Positions 47,601 to 57,300 of a stretch of 64,000 nucleotides of DNA are shown piece by piece. The notes below the pieces were generated by a model, which saw only the letters and a list, made by a program, of their open reading frames with translations, made no database searches and was not told the origin of the DNA. The stretch's first letter is position 1. Every line of letters begins with the position of its first letter. A program made the position numbers and the translations under genes. The stretch is from positions 46,715,082-46,779,081 of the forward strand of contig CM074193.1 of the NCBI GenBank assembly GCA_037179385.1. The letters run 5' to 3'. This stretch comes from Holothuria scabra (lineage: Eukaryota > Echinodermata > Holothuroidea > Aspidochirotida > Holothuriidae).

Positions 47601-49432
47601 TCTATTGTGTAGATGGCAGCAGTTGCATCTCCCAATTGGTGCTTTCTTCATTGTCTGCCACGAAAACCAGAGGAAGTAGATGATGAAGTATTCTACAGCA
47701 AACAATCTCTAGTTTGGCAGGAGGCTGAAAATAGGAAGTGGACGGTTATGGTAAAAACCAGCTTATTGCTTCCCTTGAAATTAGTGTCTCAGTTTCAATG
47801 GGAACCCTGATCAGGGGTTTTCAGAGGTCACAAGATGTCAGAGGAGGGTCTCAGTCCCCTGCTGGCTTTGCCACTGATTCCTACCCCCCCCCCCCCCCAT
47901 ATCATATCACCAAGGAGTTGGAATTTTTTTTTTTATTTCTGATAAAATATTTTATAAAAATTCTAGAGCAGGAAATATCAATTTAGGGATAGTTTCAATG
48001 CAGATGAAACGGTCTGTAGATGCTATGTCCTGCCCTCTGAATGCCGTTAGGGACCAAAATCCTCTTGTATGCTCCGTGTAGACCTAAATTTGGGCTGTGC
48101 TTAGATAGTAAAACACTGGGCCGCCCCCAACCCCCCACTTTGCCAAAAATCCTGGCTATGCCACTGCAAGAGATTAGATCAGAAACTGATACAACCTTAT
48201 CCAAGAATGAGTACTGAACTAGTAAATTTAGTGTAATTGTTTTGAAATGTGTGTGTTAGCACTTCCTTGCCTTAAAGGTGAATTTAGGCATAAATTTAAT
48301 TTTCATATGTGAAAGAAGAACCATATCTACATGGTGTGGTGAAGTGTCTATTCAGTTTGGACTTGTATTTTCCAAGATATCAGCAAATGAAATCACTAGA
48401 TTTGTGCCAAAGTGAGCTTGAGGGTAGCAGACGTTATATCACTTCATCGAAGGAAGGAAAGCTTTGTTTTATTTTTGTTTATTCAGTTTGTTGTGTTGAC
48501 CTTGAAGCTAAGGGATATGACCTCCCTGTGGGGAAAGGGAAGTTCTCATGCCACCTATGCAATCACATTCTGAAAACATGGGATTGTTGCAGAGAAAATT
48601 GGTTGTAAAGTTTAAAGAAAAGCAAAAGACCATTCATTAATGTGAGGATATGATGTCATATGTGCTAAATGTGACAACTTTACCTGCTGACATCTTGAGA
48701 ACAACACATCGTTTATCAAAGCAAATTTCACCGCAGTGTGTAGAATAAGTAACCCTCTAACATAGCAAAACGTGATTTTACCTAAGACTCTTCTTCTAAG
48801 GGTGTGGTAACATATGTCAGCAAAGTCATGTGACTTTCCTGGGCATTTAAAGAGTTTGAAGAGTGAGATTTCCAAAGAAAATCTGTTGGAATTGTGTCAG
48901 TATCTTTTACCATTCTCCAGAAATACCTTCAAAGTGAAAAAAAAATTGAATGTTTCTGGAACAACTTGTTGCCTTTGCAAATGTTTGGTTATTGATACTG
49001 ATGCTTTTCAAGGACACAAGTTAAACTTCGAAAATAACACCCTCAGGACATCCTAATGTTGCAATTATCTTGAAATAAAGGTTTTAAAAAGAATGGGTAA
49101 CATTAGCCATGTAATGGAATTTACTTTTCTTAACATCACAGTATTTGCATATTTAGCTCATGTTCATGCATGACTCAGTGAAATCAGAAAATACCCTGTA
49201 AAATGGTCAGTTTTTGGATTTGAATGATGCTTTTTTTACATAAGATGCCCAAATTTGTCATTTTCTTGACAATAAACCTTTAATATTCATTGCATTAAAC
49301 AGCAGCAATTAAGCTGTTAAAAACTAATCTTTAGAGGATGGAATCCATTATTTTTTTATTTTTAACTTACAGGCTGTGATGCTTTGTCTGTTGAGAGATC
49401 ATCAACCCATCCTTGATCGTCCAGTGTTTTAG
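32502..49432 (+). CDS. OTC: Ornithine carbamoyltransferase, mitochondrial (complete, 9 exons)
   Basis: Catalyses ornithine + carbamoyl phosphate to citrulline in the mitochondrial matrix (urea cycle); the family works as a trimer. Exons: 32502-32611, 36025-36224, 37728-37815, 39567-39720, 40826-40948, 44364-44417, 45830-45979, 47613-47750, 49373-49432. All introns are GT-AG with compatible phases. The CDS is 1077 nt, 358 residues (human 354). Residues 1 to about 37 are a basic, Ser-rich presequence. Carbamoyl-phosphate site STRTR at 94-98; HPLQ at 172-175; WVGDGNN at 197-203; ornithine loop DTWVSMG at 267-273; [16 protein letters not shown] at 306-321 with the catalytic cysteine. All key motifs are intact. 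From my knowledge of human OTC, the exons after the second match human exons 4-10 in length (88, 154, 123, 54, 150, 138, 60); the second exon corresponds to human exons 2 and 3 fused. Least certain is the exon 2 acceptor. Confidence 0.95.
32891..33197. mobile_element. MITE family A, copy 3 (OTC intron 1)
   Basis: Shares the CACAGCTCTTTGACTGGCA core, CAGCATGGGCACTTAGAGTG and the GTGGGAGGGGCTAGAAGTAA segment with the other copies. TTAA is present at both outer ends (32891-32894 and near 33193). Confidence 0.7.
33244..34098. mobile_element. Foldback element with ~320-bp inverted arms (OTC intron 1)
   Basis: Left arm 33244-33570 and right arm 33784-34098 are near-perfect inverted repeats around a 213-bp loop. 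Landmarks on the left are CGTCCTAGCGTTATATAGTA, GGTTGGTCACATCGCCTAA, GAAGGAATG in complement, and TTACGTAATGGGAATTGCCC; each appears reversed on the right. Arms differ by scattered substitutions and small indels. No coding capacity. MITE family A copies lie on both sides. Confidence 0.9.
34117..34141. repeat. Short palindrome just outside the foldback element
   Basis: GCTGCCGTACAA and its complement TTGTACGGCAGC face each other with one base between. A related ACCCAAGTTGTACGACAGCG follows at once, giving a small cluster of GTACGGCAGCGCG repeats. Confidence 0.7.
34371..34683. mobile_element. MITE family A, copy 4 (OTC intron 1)
   Basis: GGGCCAAACCTCTCACCCC at the left and GTTTGGGGTGAGAAAACTGG at the right are the family's inverted ends. 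The interior matches copy 2 closely (TTATATTACA...CACAGCA, TTCTCTACTCACCTTGAAGC). TTAA is not evident at the outer ends. Confidence 0.8.
35728..35870 (+). mobile_element. SINE body and tail (OTC intron 1)
   Basis: Contains GGTCATACCAAAGACTTTAA, GTGCTTGGCATAAGCAATGG, CAGTGAGCCACAACTGGAAA and a CACTTGAACCAGTTGG-type segment, all shared with the copy at 43.9-44.1 kb. The tRNA-like head is missing or replaced by a small inverted repeat (GTTACT...AGTAAC, about 35656-35695). Confidence 0.65.
39065..39200 (-). mobile_element. tRNA-derived SINE copy, minus strand (OTC intron 3)
   Basis: On the minus strand: GTCTATTTGGTAGAGCATCC (A-box region), then a B-box-like GGGTTCAATTCCC, then GGGTCATGCCAAAGGCTTTG and GAATAGAACCTAC, the same order as the other copies. 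Confidence 0.75.
40645..40696. repeat. 23-bp hairpin (OTC intron 4)
   Basis: AAAGCTTATCTAGAGGGTAG continuing to 40667, then six bases (ATTAAA), then the inverted copy to 40696 with two mismatches. Could be the fused ends of a MITE or a small foldback. Lies 130 bp before OTC exon 5. Confidence 0.75.
41009..41418. mobile_element. Palindromic MITE family C, decayed copy (OTC intron 5)
   Basis: Aligns along its whole ~410 bp to 51731-52144: TGGGTCACAATACAGCAATA at the left, a GACGTCACA...AATAAAAGCTGTACG centre, CACAGGTTGGTAATTTATA, and CAATATCACTGCAATGTGAG at the right. The inverted arms are more diverged than in the other copy, so this insertion is probably older. Confidence 0.75.
41975..43706 (-). 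repeat. Tandem array, about 18 units of ~97 and ~106 bp, with tRNA-like A-box (OTC intron 5)
   Basis: Head-to-tail units containing CTCTAACCACTTGACCATGC, TTTGGTCAATTATAATACAA, TATGTTCCTACTTCAAAGAG and a CAGTTACTGTATAATGATAC segment. Two length classes alternate: one with CCTACTTCAAAG (~97 bp) and one with CCTCATGCAATGACTTCAAAG (~106 bp). On the minus strand each unit reads GCATGGTCAAGTGGTTAGAG, which fits the pol III A-box pattern TRGYNNARNNG. No B-box follows at the usual distance. Confidence 0.92.
43910..44145 (+). mobile_element. tRNA-derived SINE, most complete copy (OTC intron 5)
   Basis: Head with CTTAGTGGTTAGAGCACCCA (A-box) and GAGTTCTATTCCTGGCTGGG (B-box, one mismatch to the core). 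The body follows (GTCATACAGAAGACTTTAAA), then the tail (AACCAGTGAGTCACATTGG, CCTAAACCAATTTGTTCAAA). About 235 bp. It lies 200 bp after the tandem array whose unit carries a similar A-box. Confidence 0.8.
44418..48271. other. OTC introns 6-8, unannotated parts
   Basis: Apart from OTC exons at 45830-45979 and 47613-47750, no gene seen. A motif near 44590-44640 is related to 41549-41611 and 18893-18956. The complement of 48115-48170 reads CAGTGGCATAGCCAGGATTT followed by a G-run, a typical decayed hAT end. A C-run lies at 47885-47899. Confidence 0.5.
48272..48802 (+). repeat. ~550-bp dispersed repeat, copy 2 (OTC intron 8)
   Basis: Same element as 3246-3812 (opposite strand) and 52676-53214. 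Landmarks: TATGTGAAAGAAGAACCATA, CAAGATATCAGCAAATGAAA, TTGTGTTGACCTTGAAGCTA, GCAATCACATTCTGAAAACA, GAGGATATGATGTCATATGT. Short open frames inside are not genes. Confidence 0.75.
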
Positions 49433-49562
49433 ACAGTGACAAAGACTCGGTACTAAAGAGGCTATAAACAGGTGGCAGTGATGAGATGGTTAAAAGGAAT
49501 TTAGGGAAGGGTAAAGGGTATGGCAGTATCGAAGGAAACAAATACTGGTAACTCCACTGATA

Positions 49563-49568
49563 AATAAA
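49563..49568 (+). terminator. OTC: Candidate OTC polyadenylation signal
   Basis: AATAAA 130 bases after the OTC stop codon at 49430-49432, followed by a T/G-rich stretch (about 49580-49650). Confidence 0.55.
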
Positions 49569-49569
49569 G

Positions 49570-50088
49570 GTAAAATCAGTATGTTTGGATGTGAAATTTG
49601 TCAAAATCAGGACAGTCTCACATGTGTTGCTGGCTCAGTGTTATTGTTATAGAAAGTCTACTACAGGTGACAGGTGTAGATCGTGAGTTCAATACATCTT
49701 CACTGTGTCAGGCAGACCTTGAAACGGCAAGTAGCTACTTGAAAGTTTACCACAAAATGGAAAAAAAGACATTGCGCTTTGTAATTATATGATTAAGGGT
49801 CTAAGGATGCCTATTCAGGTAATGTTATTTCAGCTGTTGTGATGATCCTGTAAACGCACCAGCATGCCCTGATAAGAGACCGGCAGTAGAAAGTTAGAAA
49901 CATGTTTCCTTTTCATGCCTGTAGCCTAGAAGAAAGAGAGGGCATCCTGCATTAAAATTTTAAGCCATCTTGGCAAGTTTTAAGAGAGGAAAGAAATCCT
50001 CTTCCCTTGGCCAGGCTTCCACCCTACTTGTGAAAACTCCTTCCACCAACACTTATCAGATCATAGGCCAGAGTTGTTATTTATTCTG
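49570..50088. other. Spacer downstream of OTC
   Basis: No gene or clear repeat recognised. The frame at 49598-49792 has no recognisable domain. Confidence 0.4.
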
Positions 50089-50096
50089 ATGGTGAG

Positions 50097-50688
50097 CAGG
50101 CTTGGGGCGATTACATCTCAATGTAATCGATTACCATTGCGATTACTTCATATTTTACGATTGCGATTATGATTACAATTACAGCTAAAATTGAAAGTAA
50201 TTGATTATGATTGCGATTACATTGCAATGTAATCATGACTGCAATCGTGATTACATTTTCTTTCCACATAAACAATGTAGTAGGCAAAACAATCCAGGGC
50301 CCACAACTGGAAAAAAGGCCATGGACATTGCTCTAGATAAGCCCAGACTAGAACCAAGTCCTCCCAAAGTAGAGATTATTGAACCCATGCACTTCTTACT
50401 TATTTTAAGCTGGAAAAATCCAAGAAAGAGGGACAATTAAATTTTGTCTTTCCAACAGAAGAACCAAGAACTGAAAAAATTGTTTAGTAACTTTACTTCT
50501 TTGTTCAATTCAACTTCAGTGTAATCAGAAATGAAACCACGATTGCGATTACTTTGCCATTGTAATCGATTACGATTGCAATTACTTTGCGATTTTCACA
50601 AAAGTAATCGATTGCGATTACAACTACTTCAAAATGTGTAATCGATTGCAATCGATTACGATTACTGATTATGATTACCCCAAGCCTG
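50097..50688. mobile_element. hAT-superfamily element with 8-bp target-site duplication and GATTAC-rich ends
   Basis: The ends are CAGGCTTGGGG at 50097 and its exact complement ending at 50688. The identical 8-mer ATGGTGAG flanks both sides (50089-50096 and 50689-50696), the length typical of hAT insertions. Both subterminal regions (about 50104-50260 and 50520-50680) are packed with permutations of GTAATCGATTACGATTGCGA in both orientations. The middle contains SINE-tail sequence. No transposase, so non-autonomous. The perfect duplication indicates a fairly recent insertion. Confidence 0.93.
50275..50375 (+). mobile_element. SINE tail fragment inside the hAT element
   Basis: AATGTAGTAGGCAAAACAAT, then GCCCACAACTGGAAAAAAGG and TAAGCCCAGACTAGAACCAA correspond to the shared SINE tail (GCCACAACTGGAAAAA...TTGAACCA). 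It lies wholly inside the hAT element. Confidence 0.5.
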
Positions 50689-50696
50689 ATGGTGAG

Positions 50697-51726
50697 TACT
50701 CTTTTCAACAAGACATTCAGACAGGGGCTGTGGGTGATATTTTATGTAGCATCAAGTAGTATTATATTTTGAAGTAAGACATAAACTTACTTGAAACTTG
50801 ACAAAATCTACTTGTGTAACTTGTAAGTCTTAGTTCATAGTCAGGTAAAAGACTCTTTATTTACTTTTTGACTTATTATGGTGTATCTGGGCCAAATACC
50901 ATACAAAAGAACAGTGCAGTTGCTGCACATGTTTTGTCATTTGCTATTATGGGTAATGACTTCATTTATGAATATTGATATTTTATTCAGACATTTTGTA
51001 AGGGCTTTTAGTGTGCTACCACCTTAATATCCTGAGGTACTACTGTGCAACTTGCCACCATGTAACCTTCGTTTAAGGCAGTAATATTGCTTAAATAGCC
51101 ACCACATATGACTAATAACTGTAGTAAAACCCTGTTAATCCAAACCTTGTTTAGTCAAAACTGTTTGCCCGAATTGGCTGTTTGGTTTCTCAAATTTTTT
51201 TATTAAAGTACCTATCCATATTCATAGATTCTGTTCACTTGGAATAAAAGTATACCTACCATACAATACTTCATGAGGTATTCTCAATCATAGCAAATAA
51301 CTCATATTCAGCTCCAACCACCCCCAGTCAGCCCCACTCCTTCCCCACCAGACATTCTGGATTGTAATTTAATGAGAGGGAGTTGTCTGACAAACTGTGG
51401 AAGATGTCCCTGTTAATTGGATATCCCCCCCCCCCCCAAGAAAAAGACTTTATATGATGGCTTTGGTTAAAAGCTAGTACTTGTTTCTTCTTACAGAGGT
51501 CTTTGTACAGTGTACCTTTACACCATCATTGAAAAAGAACAATAGGCAATTTAAACTTAAATCTAAGACATCTTCCTATGGGTAACTTTTGTGAATTAAT
51601 TTCTCTTGTATCGGATGTACTTTAAGGTAATAATTTTCAGTTTTTTTTTTTGTTGTGACTGAATTTTTGCACGCTATATTTGTTGGTGATGCAATTTTAC
51701 AAGTTCATTTTTATATGTGCTCGACC
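50697..51726. other. Spacer, no gene recognised
   Basis: AT-rich, with a C-run (about 51426-51438) and a T-run near 51641. Nothing coding. Confidence 0.45.
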
Positions 51727-51730
51727 TTTA

Positions 51731-52144
51731 AGCCCAGGTCATACTACAGCGATATCGGACCGGATTTCTGTCCGATTTTTGTGAGTTTTAGTTAGAATCT
51801 CCTCCATCCATTGTCGGAAAGAAACAAAAATTTGCCACTTTCTGCACATATACGATCGGTATGAGATGACCAGGGAAATGAAATACAAACAACTTATTTC
51901 GTGACGTCACATTGACAAATAGCTTTTGTCAGACTACATGTATCCGATAAAAGCTGTCTGCAAATGTGATGTCACAGAATAATTGGTAAAATTTAGAATT
52001 TTTCCATCCTGCGATACAACTCATATATCTGCACAGGTTGGCAAATTTTTGTTTCTTTTCGACCAAAGATGGAGGAGATATTACTTAAAACTCACAAAAA
52101 TCGGAACGAAATCAGATCCAATATCGCTGTAGTGTGACCTGGCC
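51731..52144. mobile_element. Palindromic MITE family C, well-preserved copy
   Basis: A ~414-bp near-complete palindrome: ACTACAGCGATATCGGACCG pairs with the complement of the right end (ATATCGCTGTAGT). AATCTCCTCCATCCATTGTC, AAGAAACAAAAATTTGCCA and GTGACGTCACATTGACAAAT likewise pair with complementary sequence in the right half. Arms of roughly 200 bp meet near 51935-51945. TTTA lies at both outer ends (51727-51730, 52145-52148), a possible short target duplication. No coding capacity. Confidence 0.85.
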
Positions 52145-52148
52145 TTTA

Positions 52149-52675
52149 CACTGCTTGGATGACACAAAACCTTCTCTTATCCACAAAACAGATTTTAAAA
52201 TTTAAGTTAGCTTTAAAAAGTTCTTTTGTAACCTATCCTAATAGGAGACAGGTTCTTATGTAAAATTTTGCTATAAAATGCATATAAACTGCCTCTTAAA
52301 TGTGAAAATTGACATTTTAATTTACATAAAGTAGGGCTGAACCCAATTTTCATTCAGTTTGTCTGTACATAGTAATATTTACGCTTAAAAGTGTGTTGCT
52401 TGCATGACAGGATCGCAGTTCAGTGTGTTGGGCTGGATTTCCATATCCCAATTTCCCCTAATTTAATGCAGAAGCGAATTATCAAACTAATGTATTAAAA
52501 AAAAGTCTCTCTTGGGGTAACTTGCTTGCATAACATATGAATAAAGGCTTTATATTGAATATTCACCACAACATGCAATGTAGACAGGGTTGACTTCATT
52601 TTGGGATTTGAATTATCTAATTGCAGATTTAAAACAGATTAAAATTTTGATTTAACTATTAACAGGTTGGTGTTA
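52149..52675. other. Spacer, no gene recognised
   Basis: AT-rich sequence between the palindromic MITE and the third ~550-bp repeat copy; nothing identified. Confidence 0.4.
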
Positions 52676-53214
52676 TTTAAAGGGGAATTTTATGCAAAAA
52701 TTTTAATTCCATATTTGAAAGAGGAAACAAATATACATAGTTCAGTGAAACTTCTATTCAAATCAAACATGTGTTTCTCAAGATATTAGTCAATAAAGAC
52801 CCTAGATTTGCATTGCAAAGTAATCTTGAGGGCAGCAGAGGTGATATCACTTCCTCACAGTGATATGGTTTTTCAGTCTGTTGTATTGATCTTGAAGTAA
52901 ATAGGAAAGGGCCTGCCCCTGGGAAATGCAAAGTTTGTAAAGATCTCATGCCTCATATGCAATCACATTCTGATAATATGGTGTGACTGAGGTGGAAATA
53001 GGCTGTAAAGTTTGAAGAAAAACAAAAGACTGTCCATTAATGGGAGGATATGATGTCATTTGTGCTTGCTTCAAGTTCACTATTTGTTGGAAATGTGATA
53101 ACTTTACCTACTCATATCTTGAGAACAACACATTGGGTTTTAATGCAAATTTCACTGAATGAATACCCCTTTAACATATCAAAACTTGATGTGACCTTAA
53201 ACCCTTCTTTTAAC
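52676..53214 (+). repeat. ~550-bp dispersed repeat, copy 3
   Basis: Aligns with 48272-48802 and with the complement of 3246-3812. Landmarks: CAAGATATTAGTCAATAAAG, GGTGATATCACTTCCTCACA, GCAATCACATTCTGATAATA, GAGGATATGATGTCATTTGT, TCATATCTTGAGAACAACAC. Starts after TTTAAAGGGGAA and ends near CCCTTCTTTTAAC. Confidence 0.75.
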
Positions 53215-53530
53215 CTAGATACTTGTCACAGGGAATCTTTTTGTACTTCTTTCTGACATAGACAAATTCTTGATAAAATTTCATATTAAAACAACTTTTT
53301 GATGACAGCGCAACATGTGCTGTATAAATATTATGTTTACCATGTTATGTATTTTGAGTGAAAAGTTCGATTGGAGCTGAAACAAAATATAAAGTTAAAA
53401 ACTTATTTGTCATGTTTAGAAATTTATTTTTATGTTTGTAAACTTACTCGTCATGTTCGAAAACTTGTCATGTTGTAATGTTTTTCAGGTTATGAACCTG
53501 CCCACGCGCATCAATTCCTTTCATAATGTA

Positions 53531-53707
53531 GAGTGCTTTTACGCGATGTCATAATAGCCACGCCCACTGCCGGGCAAAATATCAACAGCAATGCATAGCG
53601 CATCACACCCGTCTGTCTTTAGCTGCTTCCCAGTTAACTAGCTAGAGTGCTATACTAGTTTTTTCCCATCAAAAGGGGCAGGGCTTTTGACGTCAGGGCA
53701 AGCACTC
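53531..53707. mobile_element. MITE family B, copy 2 (GAGTGC ends)
   Basis: Begins GAGTGCTTTTACGCGATGTC and ends TGACGTCAGGGCAAGCACTC, flanked by TA on both sides (53529-53530 and 53708-53709). It shares CACGCCCACTGCCGGGCAAAA-type sequence with the copy at 23.6 kb. Ends are inverted for about 8 perfect bases and then loosely. Confidence 0.7.
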
Positions 53708-53713
53708 TATAGC

Positions 53714-53920
53714 CTTGTGCAGTGACGACACACTGGCGTCATCCTTTGGGTTGAACAATGGAACATGTAGCCACACGCATAAGAATTCGCCCTGCACGTG
53801 TAGCAGACTGTTGCGCGTATTCGACTGGTTGATAATTCAGCTGTATGCATTTGTCGGTGTTGGTTTGTTTTGCCACCAAAAGAGGGCGTGCTTTCTGCTC
53901 TGTGACATCATATGCACAAG
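53714..53920. mobile_element. ~207-bp MITE-like repeat, copy 2 (pair with 11190-11396)
   Basis: Full-length match to 11190-11396 (GTGACGACACACTGG, GCGCGTATTCGACTGGTTGA, AAAGAGGGCGTGCTTT, GTGACATCATATGCACAAG). Ends CTTGTGCA / TGCACAAG are perfectly inverted for 8 bp. Starts within ten bases of the end of MITE family B copy 2. Confidence 0.7.
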
Positions 53921-54359
53921 TTCTATACAAGGAGATAAGTCACCACACCCTCAGTTTTGAAGAATGTGTCCCAATCTTACTTTTTACCTTATAGTAAAGA
54001 GTTAATACAATTCCTGGTATAATGTGGGTCTGTAGATCAAGTGCTTGATAGAACCGCCTCAGTGCAAATTTTCTAGTAACGATCAGCACAACAAATATCT
54101 GTGGTGACTGGGTATTTCAGAGTATCTGACTGAGTGGATGACGAAATAACTTAGGTGTTAGCCCTTTAAAGTTTTCAGACAGTGGTGCTAGAAAAGAATC
54201 CACCCCCTCTGCTTTGACAAAAAGTTGCGGCAGTTAATGGCTATCTTAGGATCCGATTGAAGATAATTCGAGGACGGCAGGAACAGGTACTCTGAAGGCA
54301 TTCTTTTTCAACCCTCAGATGAGAATATCGAAATTTGATCAATTTTTAAGGTCATTGCC
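53921..54359. other. Spacer before the satellite
   Basis: No gene recognised. From about 54310 there are hints of very diverged satellite sequence, so the array boundary is gradual. Confidence 0.4.
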
Positions 54360-57300
54360 TTGCTGAAAAACTGATAATAAAATGATGAAAATCGAAGGCT
54401 ATAGCTTTCCAGTTTTAATCTAAGTCAAGTAAAGGCACGTGCAGGACTTATCATTTATCTTTTCGCTTGTAAAAATACACTTGAAATTTTATTGATCATT
54501 TTCCTTGCTCTGGCTAAAATTTTCGAGCAAGCAAGCAAGCAAGTCTTTTTAGGATCAAAGCACCAAACTATAGCAGCAAGACATTGCAAAATCATGATCC
54601 AAAATCGAACTTTTTAAAGTTCCAGCAAAGACTATATATAGCCTTCGACTTTATCAATTTGGGCCTAAATTGAGATTTTTCCTAAACACCGACTTTTTAA
54701 ACGCGTTTCAATATAGAAGGAAATTCTGAATGTAAATATGACGTCCGTTTATTGATAAAATGATCCTGAGTCAATTAAGAGGCGCGCAGACTTACCATTT
54801 TCTATGCGCAGGCTCAAATACGGATCTAATCTTTTGAAACAATATAATTAAATGTCTATCCGGGATCATAGAAGCAAGATAATGCCAAATTATGATCAAA
54901 ATTCAAACTTTCAAAAATATCGAAAATTGATCGAATTTTGACAAACCGTCAAGGCTATATATGGCCTTCGATTTTTATCATTTTGGGCCTAAATTGAATA
55001 TTTTTAAAACGCCAACTTTCAAACGTGTTTAAATATAGAAAATCTTAATATAAATATGACATCTGTTTTATAATAAAATGTTTCTGGGTCGAGTAAAAAT
55101 GGGAGCAGGCTTATAATTTTTTGTGCCCAAGCTAAAATACGCATCCAGTCTTTTGAAAGAATCAAATTAAATGTTTTTGGGGGATCATAGCAGAAAGATA
55201 ATGCAAAATTTTGATCAAAAATCAAACTTTGAAGAATACCGAAATTCACAGAATTTTTATAAAACGAAATTTCGAAATTTATCATTTTGGGCCTAAATTG
55301 AACATTTCTTCAAACACCGACTTTCAAACGTGTTTAAATAGGGAAGTTGAGACTTAACATGAATATGAGATTAGTGTTATATCAAAATGTTCCTGAGTCA
55401 AGTTAAAGTGGCGCAGACTTGCCATTTTCGATTTTTGGTCTATAATACGCATTTAACATTTAGAAACATTTCAATATAATGTCTTTTCTTGATCAAAGCA
55501 GCAAGATAAATCAAACTTTTTAAAATATCGAAAATTGGCCATTTTTTGAAAACGATAAGGCGAATACCTTGGATGTTTACCACTTTGGGCCCACATTGAG
55601 CATTTTTTAAACACCGACTTTCGAACGTGTTTAAACAGAGAAAGGAAAATTTCAACATGAATACTGTGTTATAACGAAATATTCCCAGTCAAGTAAAAGT
55701 CGGGCAGACTTACCATTTTCTATGCGCGGTCTAAAATATACATGCAACAATTTAAAAGAATCCAATAAATTATCTTTTCGGGATCATAGCACAAAGATAA
55801 TTCAAAATTTTGATCAAAATTAAAACTTTCCAAAATGTCGAAAAATTGACCTAATTTTGATAAAACGGGAAGGCTATAGCCTTCTATTTTTATCATTTTG
55901 GGCTTAAACCAGGCAGAGTTTCAAAAATTCACATTTGAACGTGTTTAAATGAAGGAAAAATATCTTTATATGAATATGATATCTGGTAATAATGAAATGT
56001 TTCTGGGTCCGGTAAAAATGCGCGCAGACTTAACATTTACTATGCACGGTCTGAAATACGCATCCAATCTTTTAAAAGAATCCATTAAAATATCTTTTCG
56101 GGATCATAGCAGAAAGATAAAGCGAAATTATGATACAAACTTAAGTTTTGAAAATTGTCGAAAATGGACCGAATTTTGATAAAACGGCAAGGCTATAACC
56201 CTTCGATTTTTATCGTTTTAAGACTAAACTTGGCAGATTTTCAAATTCCGACTTTCGAACCTGTTTAAATACAGATGGAGAATCTCAATATTAATATGAA
56301 ATCTGGTTAAGAATAAAATAATTGTCGTTCGAGTTCAAAGGCGGGCAGACTTTCTTTTTTCTATGCGCGGGCTAAAATACGCATCAAATCTTGTGAAAGA
56401 ATCCAATTAATTATCATAACGGGATCATAGCAGACAGATAAAGCGAAATTATGATAAACAGTCAAATTCTAAAAATTGTCGAAAACGGACCGAATTTCGA
56501 TAAAACGGCAAGGCTATAGCCTTCAATTTTTATCATTTCGGGCTTAACCTTGGCAGATTTTGAAACTCCGACTTTCGAACATGTTTAAATACAGATGGAA
56601 AATCTTGATATCAATATGAAATCTGGTTAAAAATAAAATGTTCCTGGGTCGAGTTGAAAGGCTCGCAGCTTAACATTTTCTGTGCGCGGGCTAAAGTACG
56701 CATCAAATCTTGTGAAAGAATCCAATTAATTATCTTAACGGGATCATAGGAGACAGATAAAGCGAAATTATGATAAAAAGTCAAATTCTAAAAATTGTCG
56801 AAAACGGACCGAATTTCGATAAAACGGCAAGGCTATAGCCTTCAATTTTTATCATTTCGGGCTTAACCTTGGCAGATTTTGAAACTCCGACTTTCGAACA
56901 TGTTTAAATACAGATGGAAAATCTTGATATCATTATGAAATCTGGTTAAAAATAAAATGTTCCTGGGTCGAGTTGAAAGGCTCGCAGCTTAACATTTTCT
57001 GTGCGCGGGCTAAAGTACGCATCAAATCTTGTGAAAGAATCCAATTAATTATCTTAACGGGATCATAGGAGACAGATAAAGCGAAATTATGATAAAAAGT
57101 CAAACTTTAAAAGTTGTCGAAAATGGACCGAATTTTGATAAAACGGCAAGGCTATAGCCTTCGAATTTTTATCATTTTGGGCCTAAACTGGGCAGATTTT
57201 CAAACTCCGACTTTCGAACGTGTTTAAATACAGATGGGAAATCTCAATATTAATATGAAATCTGGTTAAGTATAAATTATTTGTCGTTCGAGTTCAAAGG

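Noticed and set aside
50104..50680. Telomere-like or origin-like GATTAC repeats
   Set aside because: They are confined between the inverted ends and the 8-bp target duplication of a hAT element, so they are part of the transposon.
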